From: Bacteroidetes bacterium UBA2664
GTDB taxonomy: Bacteria > Bacteroidota > Rhodothermia > Balneolales > Balneolaceae
Length of the DNA: 64,000 nt
Direction: 5' to 3'
Assembly (NCBI GenBank): GCA_002359315.1
Contig: DEMS01000003.1
Location: 95,657-159,656 of the forward strand
Both the position numbers and the translations under genes were made by a program. Below the pieces are notes generated by a model. It was given only the letters and a program-made list of their open reading frames with translations, ran no database searches and was not told where the DNA came from. Shown here in pieces: positions 36,867-46,221 of the stretch. Within the stretch, counting starts at the first letter, position 1. Every line of letters starts with the position of its first letter.

Positions 36867-38165
36867 ATGTCCGATTCTAAAAAAGTTCTTTTAATTGCCC
36901 CCTATTTTATACCCAGAAGAAGAGTGGGATCCCTCAGGCCCTTTAAATTTGCCATTCATCTTTTATCGCTTGGGTACACACCTGTTATACTTACAATTGG
37001 TCATCAACCGGATCATCTGACTCCAAAAGAGCGCAAAATGTTGGGATCAATTGAAATCCTGAGTATTAAATCTCCATTAGATCGTACATCAAAAACCAAT
37101 AAAAAAGGTAAGAACAAAGAGAAAACAGAGTATAGCCTTGTTGAGATAATTTCATCCTGGGTTGACAGACATTGCCCGATAGATACCTGGATATTCCTAT
37201 TTGTTTTAAGGTGGGGTTGGATTAAACGTGTGGTAAACCTAACTAAACCGGATCTGATTATGGCAAGCGGAGATCCATGGTCAGGGCTTTGGTTAGGTGA
37301 AAAGTTGTCAAAAAAGTTCAATGTGCCATTTGTTGCTGATTTCAGAGATCCATGGACATTGGGTACTCTTCGATTAAGAGAGAGATCAAAGTTTTCTGCC
37401 GGTATTGATAAAATCGTTGAGAGAAGAGTAATAAAGAAGGCGGATCGCTTGATATTCACTTCCAATCAAACAAATAAATTGTACACTGAAACATATCAGA
37501 TGCCATCGATCAAATCCACCACTATATACAACTCTTTTGAACCCGGATTGATGAAAAATAGCAGTGACAGTTCAATTTTATCGAACTGGGACGACTCAAA
37601 ATTAAACATTCTTTTTTTAGGTCGATTCAGGCGATTAAGCTCAACATCATTGATCGTAGAAATATTAAATCATATTCAATTTTCGGATCCGGGCACAATT
37701 CATCAGATCAGAGTTCATAGTTTTGGCATGCCCGATAAGGTTGAAACGGAACGAATAGACGAGGCCGGATTTAACTTATCATTTATTTTTCATGATCCGT
37801 TTGATCCTGAAGAAGCATTGTCAATTATGAATTGTGCAGATTTACTTTTGTTGAGTACAAGCAGGGAACGTTTCAATATCATTCCATCAAAGTTGTGGGA
37901 CTATCTGTTTTCAGAGGTCCCGATACTTTCAATAGTCCCAAATCCGGAAGTAGGAGAGATTATTAATGAAACGAATGCGGGCGTTCATTTTTCTCCCAAT
38001 AAAGTGGTTGAGATATCAGAATTTATTATTCAAGCGGTTCGTGCAAAACGATCGGGGTTAGATCTGCCGGTTCCCAATAAAAAAAATATGAGTACTATCA
38101 GAGAATTTACATCGAAGGCTGCAACCGTTAAGTTGGCAACTATTTTTGATGAATTGATGAATTGA
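36867..38165 (+). CDS. Glycosyltransferase (GT-B fold, GT4-like)
   Basis: This 432-residue protein opens with the GT-B pattern KKVLLIAPYFIPRRRVGSLRPFKFA and has a C-terminal Rossmann half with LNILFLGRFRRLSS and a DLLLLSTSRERFNIIPSKLWDYL nucleotide-binding segment (near 325-350). A PFVADFRDPWT stretch near 155-165 resembles other GT4 proteins of surface polysaccharide synthesis. A period-7 repeat begins at its stop codon. The neighbouring Wzi-type gene is consistent with an extracellular polysaccharide role. Confidence 0.82.
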   Translation: MSDSKKVLLIAPYFIPRRRVGSLRPFKFAIHLLSLGYTPVILTIGHQPDHLTPKERKMLGSIEILSIKSPLDRTSKTNKKGKNKEKTEYSLVEIISSWVDRHCPIDTWIFLFVLRWGWIKRVVNLTKPDLIMASGDPWSGLWLGEKLSKKFNVPFVADFRDPWTLGTLRLRERSKFSAGIDKIVERRVIKKADRLIFTSNQTNKLYTETYQMPSIKSTTIYNSFEPGLMKNSSDSSILSNWDDSKLNILFLGRFRRLSSTSLIVEILNHIQFSDPGTIHQIRVHSFGMPDKVETERIDEAGFNLSFIFHDPFDPEEALSIMNCADLLLLSTSRERFNIIPSKLWDYLFSEVPILSIVPNPEVGEIINETNAGVHFSPNKVVEISEFIIQAVRAKRSGLDLPVPNKKNMSTIREFTSKAATVKLATIFDELMN

Positions 38166-38246
38166 TGTCTGAAGCCAGATGCCTGAAGTCTGAAGCCTGA
38201 TGTCTGATGTCCGAAGCCTGAACCCTGATGCCTTATGAACGAGGCC
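38163..38246. repeat. Degenerate period-7 tandem repeat (about 12 units)
   Basis: Twelve heptanucleotide units related to TGAAGCC and TGATGTC run from the TGA stop codon of the glycosyltransferase gene. Units such as TGATGTC, TGAAGCC, TGAAGTC and TGATGCC differ by one or two bases. The array fills the gap between two convergent genes and overlaps the first gene's stop codon. It is not a CRISPR: there are no spacers. Confidence 0.8.
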
Positions 38247-38267
38247 TAGGTTTAAATGATCTACTTT

Positions 38268-39728
38268 CTACAATTCCCAGCGAAATCCGATTAAAGTGCC
38301 CACCTGGCTTCCGGCAAGTTTGCCTGAATCGAATGCAAATTCAGCGAAACCATGTAGATTTCGTTTTCCATTAATTGGAATGGGTGATTCAATCCCAAAC
38401 TGAAGAGACCATTGATCCAGTGATCGTCCGCCAACATTTTCAACTACATTGACGCATTCAATACCAAATAATTCCTTTTCACCCAGATCAGGCACTCGAT
38501 TATCACATCGTTTCCCATAATTTCTGCTGAATGTCGCTCTTCCTGTTATTTTCAACGACTCAATTGAGGAAATAAAAGCAACATGATGGGCAACAATACG
38601 ATTATTAAAAATCCCAAGATTATCTTCATTGACAGTGAAAAGTGGACTACCAATCACTCTTTTGTTGTATGTCCATCCGGATCGATAAAAGAAGTGATTG
38701 TAATAATTTTCATTATATCGGTAGTCACCGCGCGAGTCAGGTTCTCGATCATCCCGAAGTTCCCGGGGGCCGGCTTGATATTTAGTGTAAAGAAATTCAT
38801 ATAGAAATTGATCCAAAAAAGTAACCCGATCCGGAAAATCAATGGAGATACCTGTGAGAGCGTCCATGTAACTTTTAAACAATAAATTGGTTTTCAATTC
38901 AAAGGGAAACTGCCTGTAGACTAAAAGTTCATACTCGTTTCGGGAAAAATAGAAGCCCGCATCAATAGCACCCAAATGATTTCCCAGGACGTATGTTTGA
39001 TCCGGTCCGGGTGTGCGTTCATCTCCTCCAACTGCAAAAAATACACTCAGAAAGTCTTTGAATCGTGCCGGTACTTCACGTCCGTTAGGTTCCGTTCCAG
39101 ACCATTTAGCATAGTGAGCAAGACCGACATACGGTTTAAAAGAAGCATCCCCGCCAAAACGAATGTGACCCATTTTCTCGTGCAGAAGTGTGTTATCAAT
39201 ATATCTTTGCCCTCCAAGCCACCCGTGAGCAAGATGCCCTTTCACTTCAATAAACCCATTCGTAAGTGGAAGATCTGTCCAATCTGACAGCCCGAAGCGT
39301 ATTTGTGGAATTGGAATCGCATTTCGGCTCACGCCCAGGGAACCCATGCTTAAGGTATCATCATTCGTGGGGGAACTGTTATTGAATCTTCCGGCCGCCA
39401 GTTCAAAACCGTATCCCTTTAATTTTATAAATCCCTGGTTAAAATAAAGTGTTGACCCCGGATCGGGTCTGGCTACTAAATCTGCACCTAATTCTGTTTT
39501 AATTGATGATGATAAATCATAAGAATGATAGGATTGGATTCGAAGTAAGATTTGATTCCCATCCGGTGTATAGACTCCGTTTCGGTTCGATTGAAACCAG
39601 AAGGGGGTCGCACTACTTGAACTGAGAATGGCGGATGACTCGATAGACGTTCGATGTTGTGCCTCAGCAAAATGGAATGGCAGCAATAATATGATTGTGA
39701 TTACAGTGAGAAATATTTTCAAATTCAT
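38268..39728 (-). CDS. Wzi-family capsule assembly outer-membrane protein
   Basis: This 486-residue protein has a signal peptide (about 1-23, ending AEAQ) and a strand-rich barrel with many aromatic and glycine residues, matching the Caps_assemb_Wzi family (for example the FNQGFIKLKGYGFELAAGRF stretch and final GTLIGFRWEL). Wzi anchors capsule polysaccharide at the outer membrane in E. coli; in Bacteroidota its substrate is not established. It is convergent with the glycosyltransferase upstream on the other strand, with the heptad repeat between them. Confidence 0.8.
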   Translation of the reverse strand: MNLKIFLTVITIILLLPFHFAEAQHRTSIESSAILSSSSATPFWFQSNRNGVYTPDGNQILLRIQSYHSYDLSSSIKTELGADLVARPDPGSTLYFNQGFIKLKGYGFELAAGRFNNSSPTNDDTLSMGSLGVSRNAIPIPQIRFGLSDWTDLPLTNGFIEVKGHLAHGWLGGQRYIDNTLLHEKMGHIRFGGDASFKPYVGLAHYAKWSGTEPNGREVPARFKDFLSVFFAVGGDERTPGPDQTYVLGNHLGAIDAGFYFSRNEYELLVYRQFPFELKTNLLFKSYMDALTGISIDFPDRVTFLDQFLYEFLYTKYQAGPRELRDDREPDSRGDYRYNENYYNHFFYRSGWTYNKRVIGSPLFTVNEDNLGIFNNRIVAHHVAFISSIESLKITGRATFSRNYGKRCDNRVPDLGEKELFGIECVNVVENVGGRSLDQWSLQFGIESPIPINGKRNLHGFAEFAFDSGKLAGSQVGTLIGFRWEL

Positions 39729-39891
39729 TATATAACGATGTTTATAAATTGTCGAAATATTAGATCTGACAATAAGAGAAGATATCTTATTTTCATACTA
39801 CTTGAAATTTACACATCATTATAATCAATCCGAATCATTCTGTTTATCAAAAAAAGATCACAAATTTAGTTTCAAGATGGAATAATGGCCC

Positions 39892-40389
39892 ATGAATTTC
39901 GATAAAAAAAAGAAAATTCGAACACTTTTTATTGTTTTACTACTGTTTTTACCCCTTCAATATGGATATGTAGGTATAGTCGGTGAATTATACAGTGAAC
40001 CGTGGCCTTCATTTCTATTCCCCGGTTTTAAAAATGTCTATTCTACGGACGATAGTTTTGAAATAGATCAACATCTCTTCAGATTTTATTCAGATGATCT
40101 GTCAACCTTAAAAGAAGTGCGACCACAAGAACTTTTCCCGGAACTGCCTCTTTCACAAATACCGGGTTTTATGAGAACACATTTTCAAGAACCTTCCTCT
40201 ATTGAGAACTTTTCTAATGAAGCTGTACTCTGGCTGTTTAATTTAATTGAGAAGTACAGTGGGGAAAATGTGAATCAAATAGAGATTGTACTCCGAAAGA
40301 ATAGATTTAAAAAGGGATCTGATGGAATGATATTTGATTCAGTTATTCATGAAGAGTTCATTGCTATATCAAAACCGGAAAATGAATAG
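39892..40389 (+). CDS. Small membrane-anchored protein, partner of HTTM-like protein (module A)
   Basis: This 165-residue protein has a single N-terminal membrane segment (about 10-30) followed by an extracytoplasmic domain. The segment GELYSEPWPSFLFPGF (about 30-45) resembles GEFWPFSIYPMF in the small protein at 42865-43368. I do not recognise a known family. It overlaps the following HTTM-like gene by 8 bases, so the two are translationally coupled, and the same small-plus-large pairing occurs on the opposite strand downstream. Confidence 0.7.
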   Translation: MNFDKKKKIRTLFIVLLLFLPLQYGYVGIVGELYSEPWPSFLFPGFKNVYSTDDSFEIDQHLFRFYSDDLSTLKEVRPQELFPELPLSQIPGFMRTHFQEPSSIENFSNEAVLWLFNLIEKYSGENVNQIEIVLRKNRFKKGSDGMIFDSVIHEEFIAISKPENE

Positions 40390-41500
40390 AGAAAGCAGAT
40401 TTAACCGATGGATATTTCATTCATTTCCTGTGACTGAAGAGGGATTGGGATTGATGAGAATCGTTTTATCCATCTTTCTGCTTTTTTTTCTGATACCGGG
40501 CGAAGGCATAGATCACTTCTCCTTTTTGTCAAACCTGCCTTCAGACTTTTACGCAGCACCTCCCGGTCCCATGATGCTGATCGATCAATTTCCATCTTTT
40601 ACAATACTTGTTATTCTCCATTCAGCATGTATTGCAGCCGTATTTTTAATGCTGATTGGATATAGAACAAAAACAGTGTCCATCGTCGCAGGTATTTCCA
40701 TTCTGTTGTTACAGGGGGTGATCTTCAGCATTGGAAAAATCAATCATGAAATATTAATCGCATCTGTTCCTATTATAATGGCATTTAGTAATTGGGGAGC
40801 GGCTTATTCATTTGATTCACGAAGAGAGGAGAAGTTGATTCACGTCAAGAGTGAGAGTTGGCCACTCACTTTTATAGCCGTATTAATTGGGTTTATGATG
40901 TTTACAGCCGGGTTCCCTAAGATATTGGGAGGTTGGCTTGATTTCACCACACAAGCCACTGAGGGACATCTCTTGAATCAATACTATGTTCGGGGACGTC
41001 AGGATCTTTTGGCCGGAGCTGCAGTGAATTTTCACAGTACATTCTTTTGGGAATTACTTGATTGGGGTACCGTTCTTTTTGAAATAGGATTTTTATTTGC
41101 CCTTTTTAAAAGGGAATGGGTTAAGTTTTTTTTATCCATCGCTGTGCTTTTTCATTTTTCAACAATGATTACTTTAAACATAGCATTTCTCCCAAATTTC
41201 CTCGCCTATGCGATCTTTTTGAATTGGGATGGAATCCTGTCTGATTGGCAACGGTGGTATCAAAAAATTACCGGAGGCAGTGGTAAATTATTTAAGCAGA
41301 AATCGGTAATTGTCTTAGCTATGCTGCTCATCTTTTTGTTTGGCGCTCTTAAGATGATAAGTATGTCTGATCAATACTTGAATCAATCCGATTTACGAAT
41401 TTACGAGGTGGTGATAGTGGGGGGTGCGGCTTTTTATGTGATATATCTTGGTATAAAAAATCTAATGAACCTGGATAAGAGCATTTTAATGTCATCCTGA
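40382..41500 (+). CDS. HTTM/DoxX-like polytopic membrane protein (module A)
   Basis: This protein of about 372 residues has seven to nine hydrophobic segments. The start ATG at 40382 overlaps the upstream stop; an earlier in-frame ATG at 40334 would give 388 residues but overlaps more. Conserved-looking features are GLMRIVLSIFLLFF at the N-terminus, KILGGWLDF near 180-190 and a HFSTMITLNIAF segment near 260-275. Family naming (HTTM, vitamin-K-dependent carboxylase-like fold) is by topology and pattern only; no catalytic residue is claimed. Its stop codon lies inside the 26-bp dispersed repeat. Confidence 0.6.
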   Translation: MNRESRFNRWIFHSFPVTEEGLGLMRIVLSIFLLFFLIPGEGIDHFSFLSNLPSDFYAAPPGPMMLIDQFPSFTILVILHSACIAAVFLMLIGYRTKTVSIVAGISILLLQGVIFSIGKINHEILIASVPIIMAFSNWGAAYSFDSRREEKLIHVKSESWPLTFIAVLIGFMMFTAGFPKILGGWLDFTTQATEGHLLNQYYVRGRQDLLAGAAVNFHSTFFWELLDWGTVLFEIGFLFALFKREWVKFFLSIAVLFHFSTMITLNIAFLPNFLAYAIFLNWDGILSDWQRWYQKITGGSGKLFKQKSVIVLAMLLIFLFGALKMISMSDQYLNQSDLRIYEVVIVGGAAFYVIYLGIKNLMNLDKSILMSS

Positions 41501-41516
41501 ATTTATTTCAGGATCT
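41491..41516 (+). repeat. Dispersed 26-bp palindromic repeat, copy 1
   Basis: GTCATCCTGAATTTATTTCAGGATCT-type sequence: 25 of 26 bases match the reverse complement of 62738-62763. It contains an inner inverted repeat (ATCCTGAA / TTCAGGAT). The stop codon TGA of the HTTM-like gene lies within it. The pattern recalls REP-like sequences common in Bacteroidota and Rhodothermia genomes. Confidence 0.85.
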
Positions 41517-41525
41517 CAAGGCCAA

Positions 41526-41668
41526 TTAGTTACTTTACGGCCGTTCATGGGCTGCACGTGAAAAGCACAAATTAAATGGTCTGCCACAGGCGTCCCAAGT
41601 ACTAAGTAATGGCCGGTACTAATTTGCGCTTTTCACGCGCATCCCATTCACTTAAAATCGCCAACTAA
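41526..41668. repeat. Imperfect 49-bp inverted repeat
   Basis: Arms at 41526-41574 and 41620-41668 pair at about 33 of 49 positions, best at the loop-proximal end (GTGAAAAGC-CAAATTA, 26 of 31 with mismatches) and the outer six bases (TTAGTT). The loop is 45 bases. It lies in the 472-base spacer between the two HTTM-like modules and has no coding potential. Confidence 0.7.
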
Positions 41669-41780
41669 TTCAAGGCCGGTTCAGTATATATAAAAATAAT
41701 AAATTAACACCGTCAAATTGTGCGCAACGAGGGAGCGCTGCTCTATTATCCCACGTAGCACTCCTCTTTTATCCCATGGA

Positions 41781-41835
41781 GCGAAGCGGAATGAAGCGAA
41801 GTGGAATGAAGCGAAGTGGAATGAAGCGAAGTGGA
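41781..41835. repeat. 15-bp tandem repeat (3.7 copies)
   Basis: Units AGCGAAGYGGAATGA repeat at 41781-41795, 41796-41810 and 41811-41825, then a partial copy to 41835. The first copy differs from the next two by one base. An open frame over the repeat is treated as chance because the translation is simply the five-residue repeat. Confidence 0.9.
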
Positions 41836-41972
41836 TGCGACTGAGTGAAGTCGCTCATTTTTTGCACGCGATACGAAATGTCATCGCATTGGCCGGAAGT
41901 TCTTGCCTACGTTTGGCTATTATCGCTCCCGCACTACTACGGTCGAACTGACGTTGTGTAAAATATAAGACC

Positions 41973-42863
41973 TCAAAGAGTCCTCGCGACCCAGGCTGGG
42001 GTTTCCTTAAAATAGATATCCAGGATTTTATACCAGGGATATCCAATCAAGATCAGTTGGATTACAAATGCATCAAATCGGATATTCATGGTAAGTGTTA
42101 TTCCTATATGCATTGCAATTAGCAGGGTAGTAGTAAACGGGCGCAGTTTGTGCCACCATAATGTGAATCCGATAAACTCAGTGAACCATCCAATCAGGAG
42201 TATTAACGAAGCAATCCCGACACTGTTTAGGGCCAGGCTCTGAAGAAAATTTGGATGGTAAACTCCTTCACGAGATAAAATATCGATGCTTTTTTCACTG
42301 ATCCAAAGCCATAAATGACGACCATCGAACCAGTGAATACCGGTTCCAATCAGTTTCGCAACAAAAGCAGATGTATAACCCAATCCAATAAAAAAAAGAA
42401 TGGAACCGATGATAAAACGGGGCATTGTTCTCTTGTCAGGATACCAGATCAAACCGATTGCAAAACAGAGCAGTGATAATCCGATCAGGTTTTGACTGTG
42501 AGGGATTTCACCTTGAGAGAAACGAATCACATACAGCAGATGAAAAAGTAACATGGCGACCATGTAGAGCCATTTGGGGCCTTTTCTAAAGAATGCCACA
42601 ATAGCAATAACAAGAATGGCCAGAGCAATTAAAAAAGAGAGGTAATTATCGAAGAAAATAGATACATCTATATAATTGGCAATCCCTAAAGGCAGGACGA
42701 CTTCAGCATTTCGAAACTGAGTATAATGAGCCCATTCAAAACTGAATTTAACGGTATAAAAGAGTATAAATAATTCAAATAACTTAAAAAATAGATTTTC
42801 ACCGGGCGTATTTTCACGATTTGGTTCAAAAAGCCCCTTGGCGATCGGGTACACCCACTTCAT
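41973..42863 (-). CDS. HTTM/DoxX-like polytopic membrane protein (module B)
   Basis: This 296-residue protein has about seven to eight hydrophobic segments. Points shared with the protein at 40382-41500 are a KLIGTGIHWFDG segment near 168-179 (compare KILGGWLDF) and an MHIGITLTMNIRFDAF segment near 251-266 (compare FHFSTMITLNIAF). It ends with YPWYKILDIYFKETPAW. It starts 1 base after the small gene 42865-43368. As with module A, the HTTM-type name is tentative and function is unknown. Confidence 0.6.
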   Translation of the reverse strand: MKWVYPIAKGLFEPNRENTPGENLFFKLFELFILFYTVKFSFEWAHYTQFRNAEVVLPLGIANYIDVSIFFDNYLSFLIALAILVIAIVAFFRKGPKWLYMVAMLLFHLLYVIRFSQGEIPHSQNLIGLSLLCFAIGLIWYPDKRTMPRFIIGSILFFIGLGYTSAFVAKLIGTGIHWFDGRHLWLWISEKSIDILSREGVYHPNFLQSLALNSVGIASLILLIGWFTEFIGFTLWWHKLRPFTTTLLIAMHIGITLTMNIRFDAFVIQLILIGYPWYKILDIYFKETPAWVARTL

Positions 42864-42864
42864 A

Positions 42865-43368
42865 TCACTCCTCCTCTATGAAATAGTGTGAATTATCCAA
42901 TAGTGGATTGCTCATTACTTCACCATCTGACAGGAGCAGCAGGGGTTGAATCTGCACGATAACGGAATCTTCCTGAACGAGCTCACCTCTGACTTTTACA
43001 ATCATCCATCGACTTCCATCCGGAAAATCGTTGCTAAACATGGTGGATAGTGCATTTTTCCTGGATTCAGACCAGTGTTCTGTTTTACTGACAAAATTTG
43101 AAAAATCGATCTGATCCACACCCAGATTTCTAAGTGATATTACGGCAGCAGATCGTTCATTCAATGAGTGAATTTCCCAAATTTCTTCACTGTCATGATA
43201 AGTGACATCTAATACCATCGCTCGTGTCCACGGATTTCCGGCTTGTGAAAACATGGGATAGATACTGAATGGCCAAAATTCTCCTTCATGTGTCGCTACT
43301 GTTCCAGCAAATACTAATAAAATGATGCCAATAATCTTCATTCCGGATTTGAGTTCAGCATGTTTCAT
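42865..43368 (-). CDS. Small membrane-anchored protein, partner of HTTM-like protein (module B)
   Basis: This 167-residue protein has one N-terminal membrane segment (about 8-25) and an extracytoplasmic domain. The segment GEFWPFSIYPMFSQ (about 29-42) resembles the corresponding part of the small protein of module A. The rest is divergent, so if the two are paralogues they are old. Its gene ends one base before the module B HTTM-like gene begins. Confidence 0.7.
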   Translation of the reverse strand: MKHAELKSGMKIIGIILLVFAGTVATHEGEFWPFSIYPMFSQAGNPWTRAMVLDVTYHDSEEIWEIHSLNERSAAVISLRNLGVDQIDFSNFVSKTEHWSESRKNALSTMFSNDFPDGSRWMIVKVRGELVQEDSVIVQIQPLLLLSDGEVMSNPLLDNSHYFIEEE

Positions 43369-43669
43369 AAAGAAGAAACCTTAAAGAAAAAGAGTTAATA
43401 GATAAAATAATCAAGGCCATTTATTCTCGTACTAACCATTAACTCTCAAAATTCGAAAGTATAAAAAGAGATAAAATATGGCACTAAAATAGTTTAGAAT
43501 AAGTTATGAATCAGACATAATATCAGAACAAATTTTACTTAAAAGTGAGATAATTTCAAGAGTGAAATTTTGAAATCAAAGATTTCGTTGAATTACAGTA
43601 TAAAACGCCATTATTCTCGAGTAAAATGCTTATTTTAGCGTGTCTGGATCTTCTAAGAAGTTACGTTTT
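43369..43669. other. Intergenic region upstream of the RND exporter
   Basis: About 300 AT-rich bases between divergent genes, without coding potential. A near-identical pair GCCATTTATTCTCG (43416-43429) and GCCATTATTCTCG (43607-43619) in the same orientation, about 190 bases apart, may be operator half-sites or chance. No other signal stands out. Confidence 0.35.
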
Positions 43670-46186
43670 ATGAATAAAATCATTCATTTTTTACAACCCA
43701 TTGTACAATTTAACATTCGGCACCCATTTTCGGTTATTGGTGTGTCTGTTATCCTCGCAGTCGTTGCATCTTTCTATGCTTTAAAATTGACGGTTGATAC
43801 TGATATTGCAAATTTATTGCCATCAACTCACCCTAATGTACAAGCATTAAACCAACTTCAGGAAGTAGCCGGTGGGGAAACGGAGATGAAAGTAGCGATT
43901 AAATCCCCTGATTTCGAAGCAAATATTGCCTTTGCTGAACTTCTGGCGGAAAGAAGTTTAGAGCTCTACTATCCTCGAAGAGATTTTAATTATTTTAACC
44001 GGGTTGAATTTCGGAGAGAAACAGAGATTCTAAAAGATAATTCACTTTATTTGGCAACAGAAGGGGAATTGCAAGAAATTATTGAATTTCTGGAGCAAGA
44101 AATTGAAACTGCACGGGAAGAGGCAAATCCATTTTTTGTCGATTTTTTGGATGATTTTGAAGACGAGGAAGAGGCAGAAGAATCCGAAACCAATATCGAC
44201 CGTTTTCAGGAAAGTTATGAAAACCTGATTCCCTCAGAGTACCCGATGAGTGAAGATAGTACATTGGTTATCTTAACGCTCTATCCAACGGGTCCGCAGA
44301 GTGATATACGATACCTGGTAGATATGTTTGAAGCTTATGGAGATTTAATAGCTGAGTTAGATCCAATGTCATACCATCCGGAGATGGAAGTTCAATTTGG
44401 CGGAAGGTTAAAACGTCATTTAAATGAATTTGATTCGATCATGAATGATGTTTTCAACAGTTTTTCGTTGGGAATATCGAGTGTGATTTTGTTGGTGATG
44501 CTCTATTTCTGGTTTAAAAAATTGATTAATTATAGACGCGGTGAGAGTCATAAACAGAAACATTCTCTTTTTGAGCATATTATCAGGATGCCGGTTCCAA
44601 TATTGATTATTGGAATTCCTCTCATTATCAGTTTAACATGGACGTTTGGAATCACATATTTATATTTGGGGGTTTTAAATACGATGACGTCCGTTCTTTT
44701 TGTGATTCTTTTTGGGCTGGGGATTGACTACGGCATACATTATTACGCCAGATATATTGAATTCAGAGCATCGGGTAAAAATATAGAATTAAGTATTCTG
44801 GAGGCATATCAAAAGACCGGTACCGCGATATTTGTGAGTGCGATCACAACGGCATCAGCACTTTATATTTTGATGTTTGCTGAATTCAGAGGGTTTTCAG
44901 AATTTGGCTTTATTGCCGGAACCGGAATTATGCTTGCGTTGATCTGTATGTTGTTTGTGATGCCGGCTCTGCTCGTGATTCTGGATCGATGGCACTGGAT
45001 ATTATTAATTAAACGCTCGCAAGAGAATAATAAATCATCGCTCATAAGCCGATATCCGTATGCCAGAACGGTAGTGATATTTGGACTCTTGATTTCAGTT
45101 ATTGTTGTGGGGTTTTCAGGGACTCTTCGTTTTGAATACCAATTCAACAAACTGGAGCCGGTTTTTGAAGAGTACGAGCAATTCAGAGATTTTGCATCTG
45201 CTGCGGATGAAAACACAAGAAGAAATCCGGCCTATATCATTGCAGATAATGATGAAGAGGTTTTTGAAATTCTAGAAATCCTCAGAGATCGGAAGAATAG
45301 TAATCCGGATACAATGATCGATGATATCGAAGCTTTGCAGGAACGGTTTCCACCGAATGAAGAAATGATAAATGAAAAACTTGAGTATCTGGCTACAATC
45401 AGGCAACTGCTCCAAAATTCATTTTTAGTAAATCAACAGAGTGAAACACTTGACATTTTGCGACGTGGATCATCAACAACAGAGGCACTGGATGAAGATT
45501 TAATACCTGAATTTTTAAAAAACAGATTTACAACAAGAGAAGGAGAAATAGGAAGATTTGTGATTATTTATCCAAATGATGGACTTTCTGATGGACTGAA
45601 ATCCATCGCTTTTAAAGAGGAAATATCGGAAGTTGAGCTTGAGAATGGTAAAATTTATCATGCAGCCAGCACCTCTATTGTTGCAGCTTCAATGCTTGAT
45701 TTGATGAGAACCGAAAGTCCTTACATGGTAGTAGCCACATTTGTTATTGTCTTTATATTTGTCCTGTTTTCATTTGGAAATTTTCGCTGGACATTGATTG
45801 CGTTGATTCCTCTCATCATCGGTTTGTTATGTTTATTCGGTGTGATGATGGTTTTTGGGCTACATTTTAATTTCTACAACCTTGTTGTTTTGCCGGCGAT
45901 ATTAGGTATCGGTTGTGATAACGGTATTCATCTTGCCCACCGATTTAGAGAGGAGGGGAGGAAGAATATGTGGGAGGTTCTTTCAAGTACGGGTCAGCAT
46001 ATCACAATCGGTTCATTCACCACTATGCTTGGATTTGCGGGGTTACTATTTACGACTCATCCCGGATTGCAGTCGATCGGTATAATGGCAGTAGTGGGGA
46101 TCGGAATGACACTATTTACGGCGCTTACATTCCTGCCTTCTACGGTTCAGGTTCTGGAGGATAAGAAAGTGATGCATGAGCAGTAA
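43670..46186 (+). CDS. RND/MMPL-family exporter
   Basis: This protein of about 838 residues has the two-fold RND layout: a first membrane helix, a large periplasmic loop (about 40-255), a membrane bundle with GLGIDYGIHYYARY (about 355-370), a second periplasmic loop, and a second bundle with GIGCDNGIHLAHRF (about 750-765). The acidic residues in GIDYGIH and GCDNGIH are typical of the proton relay. It has the hydrophobic exporter (MMPL/HpnN-like) length rather than the 1000-residue AcrB type. I prefer ATG 43670; a GTG at 43640 would add 10 residues. Substrate unknown; lipids or hydrophobic compounds are likely. Confidence 0.85.
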   Translation: MNKIIHFLQPIVQFNIRHPFSVIGVSVILAVVASFYALKLTVDTDIANLLPSTHPNVQALNQLQEVAGGETEMKVAIKSPDFEANIAFAELLAERSLELYYPRRDFNYFNRVEFRRETEILKDNSLYLATEGELQEIIEFLEQEIETAREEANPFFVDFLDDFEDEEEAEESETNIDRFQESYENLIPSEYPMSEDSTLVILTLYPTGPQSDIRYLVDMFEAYGDLIAELDPMSYHPEMEVQFGGRLKRHLNEFDSIMNDVFNSFSLGISSVILLVMLYFWFKKLINYRRGESHKQKHSLFEHIIRMPVPILIIGIPLIISLTWTFGITYLYLGVLNTMTSVLFVILFGLGIDYGIHYYARYIEFRASGKNIELSILEAYQKTGTAIFVSAITTASALYILMFAEFRGFSEFGFIAGTGIMLALICMLFVMPALLVILDRWHWILLIKRSQENNKSSLISRYPYARTVVIFGLLISVIVVGFSGTLRFEYQFNKLEPVFEEYEQFRDFASAADENTRRNPAYIIADNDEEVFEILEILRDRKNSNPDTMIDDIEALQERFPPNEEMINEKLEYLATIRQLLQNSFLVNQQSETLDILRRGSSTTEALDEDLIPEFLKNRFTTREGEIGRFVIIYPNDGLSDGLKSIAFKEEISEVELENGKIYHAASTSIVAASMLDLMRTESPYMVVATFVIVFIFVLFSFGNFRWTLIALIPLIIGLLCLFGVMMVFGLHFNFYNLVVLPAILGIGCDNGIHLAHRFREEGRKNMWEVLSSTGQHITIGSFTTMLGFAGLLFTTHPGLQSIGIMAVVGIGMTLFTALTFLPSTVQVLEDKKVMHEQ

Positions 46187-46221
46187 ATCTATCATTTTAT
46201 ACATAACGAAACGCAAAATCT

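Larger units (their letters stand above)
41501..41972. other. Repeat-rich spacer between convergent HTTM-like genes
   Basis: This 472-base region contains, in order, the end of the dispersed 26-bp repeat, a 49-bp imperfect inverted repeat and a 15-bp tandem repeat, followed by a GC-richer stretch. No gene is supported. It lies between two convergent genes, so it also has to provide transcription ends in both directions. Confidence 0.6.

Noticed and set aside
38163..38246. CRISPR array
   Set aside because: Units are 7 bases with no spacers and no cas genes nearby.
41718..41951. 77-residue plus-strand frame over the 15-bp repeat
   Set aside because: Its centre is just the translated tandem repeat, it has no homologue I recognise, and it lies in a spacer rich in other repeats.
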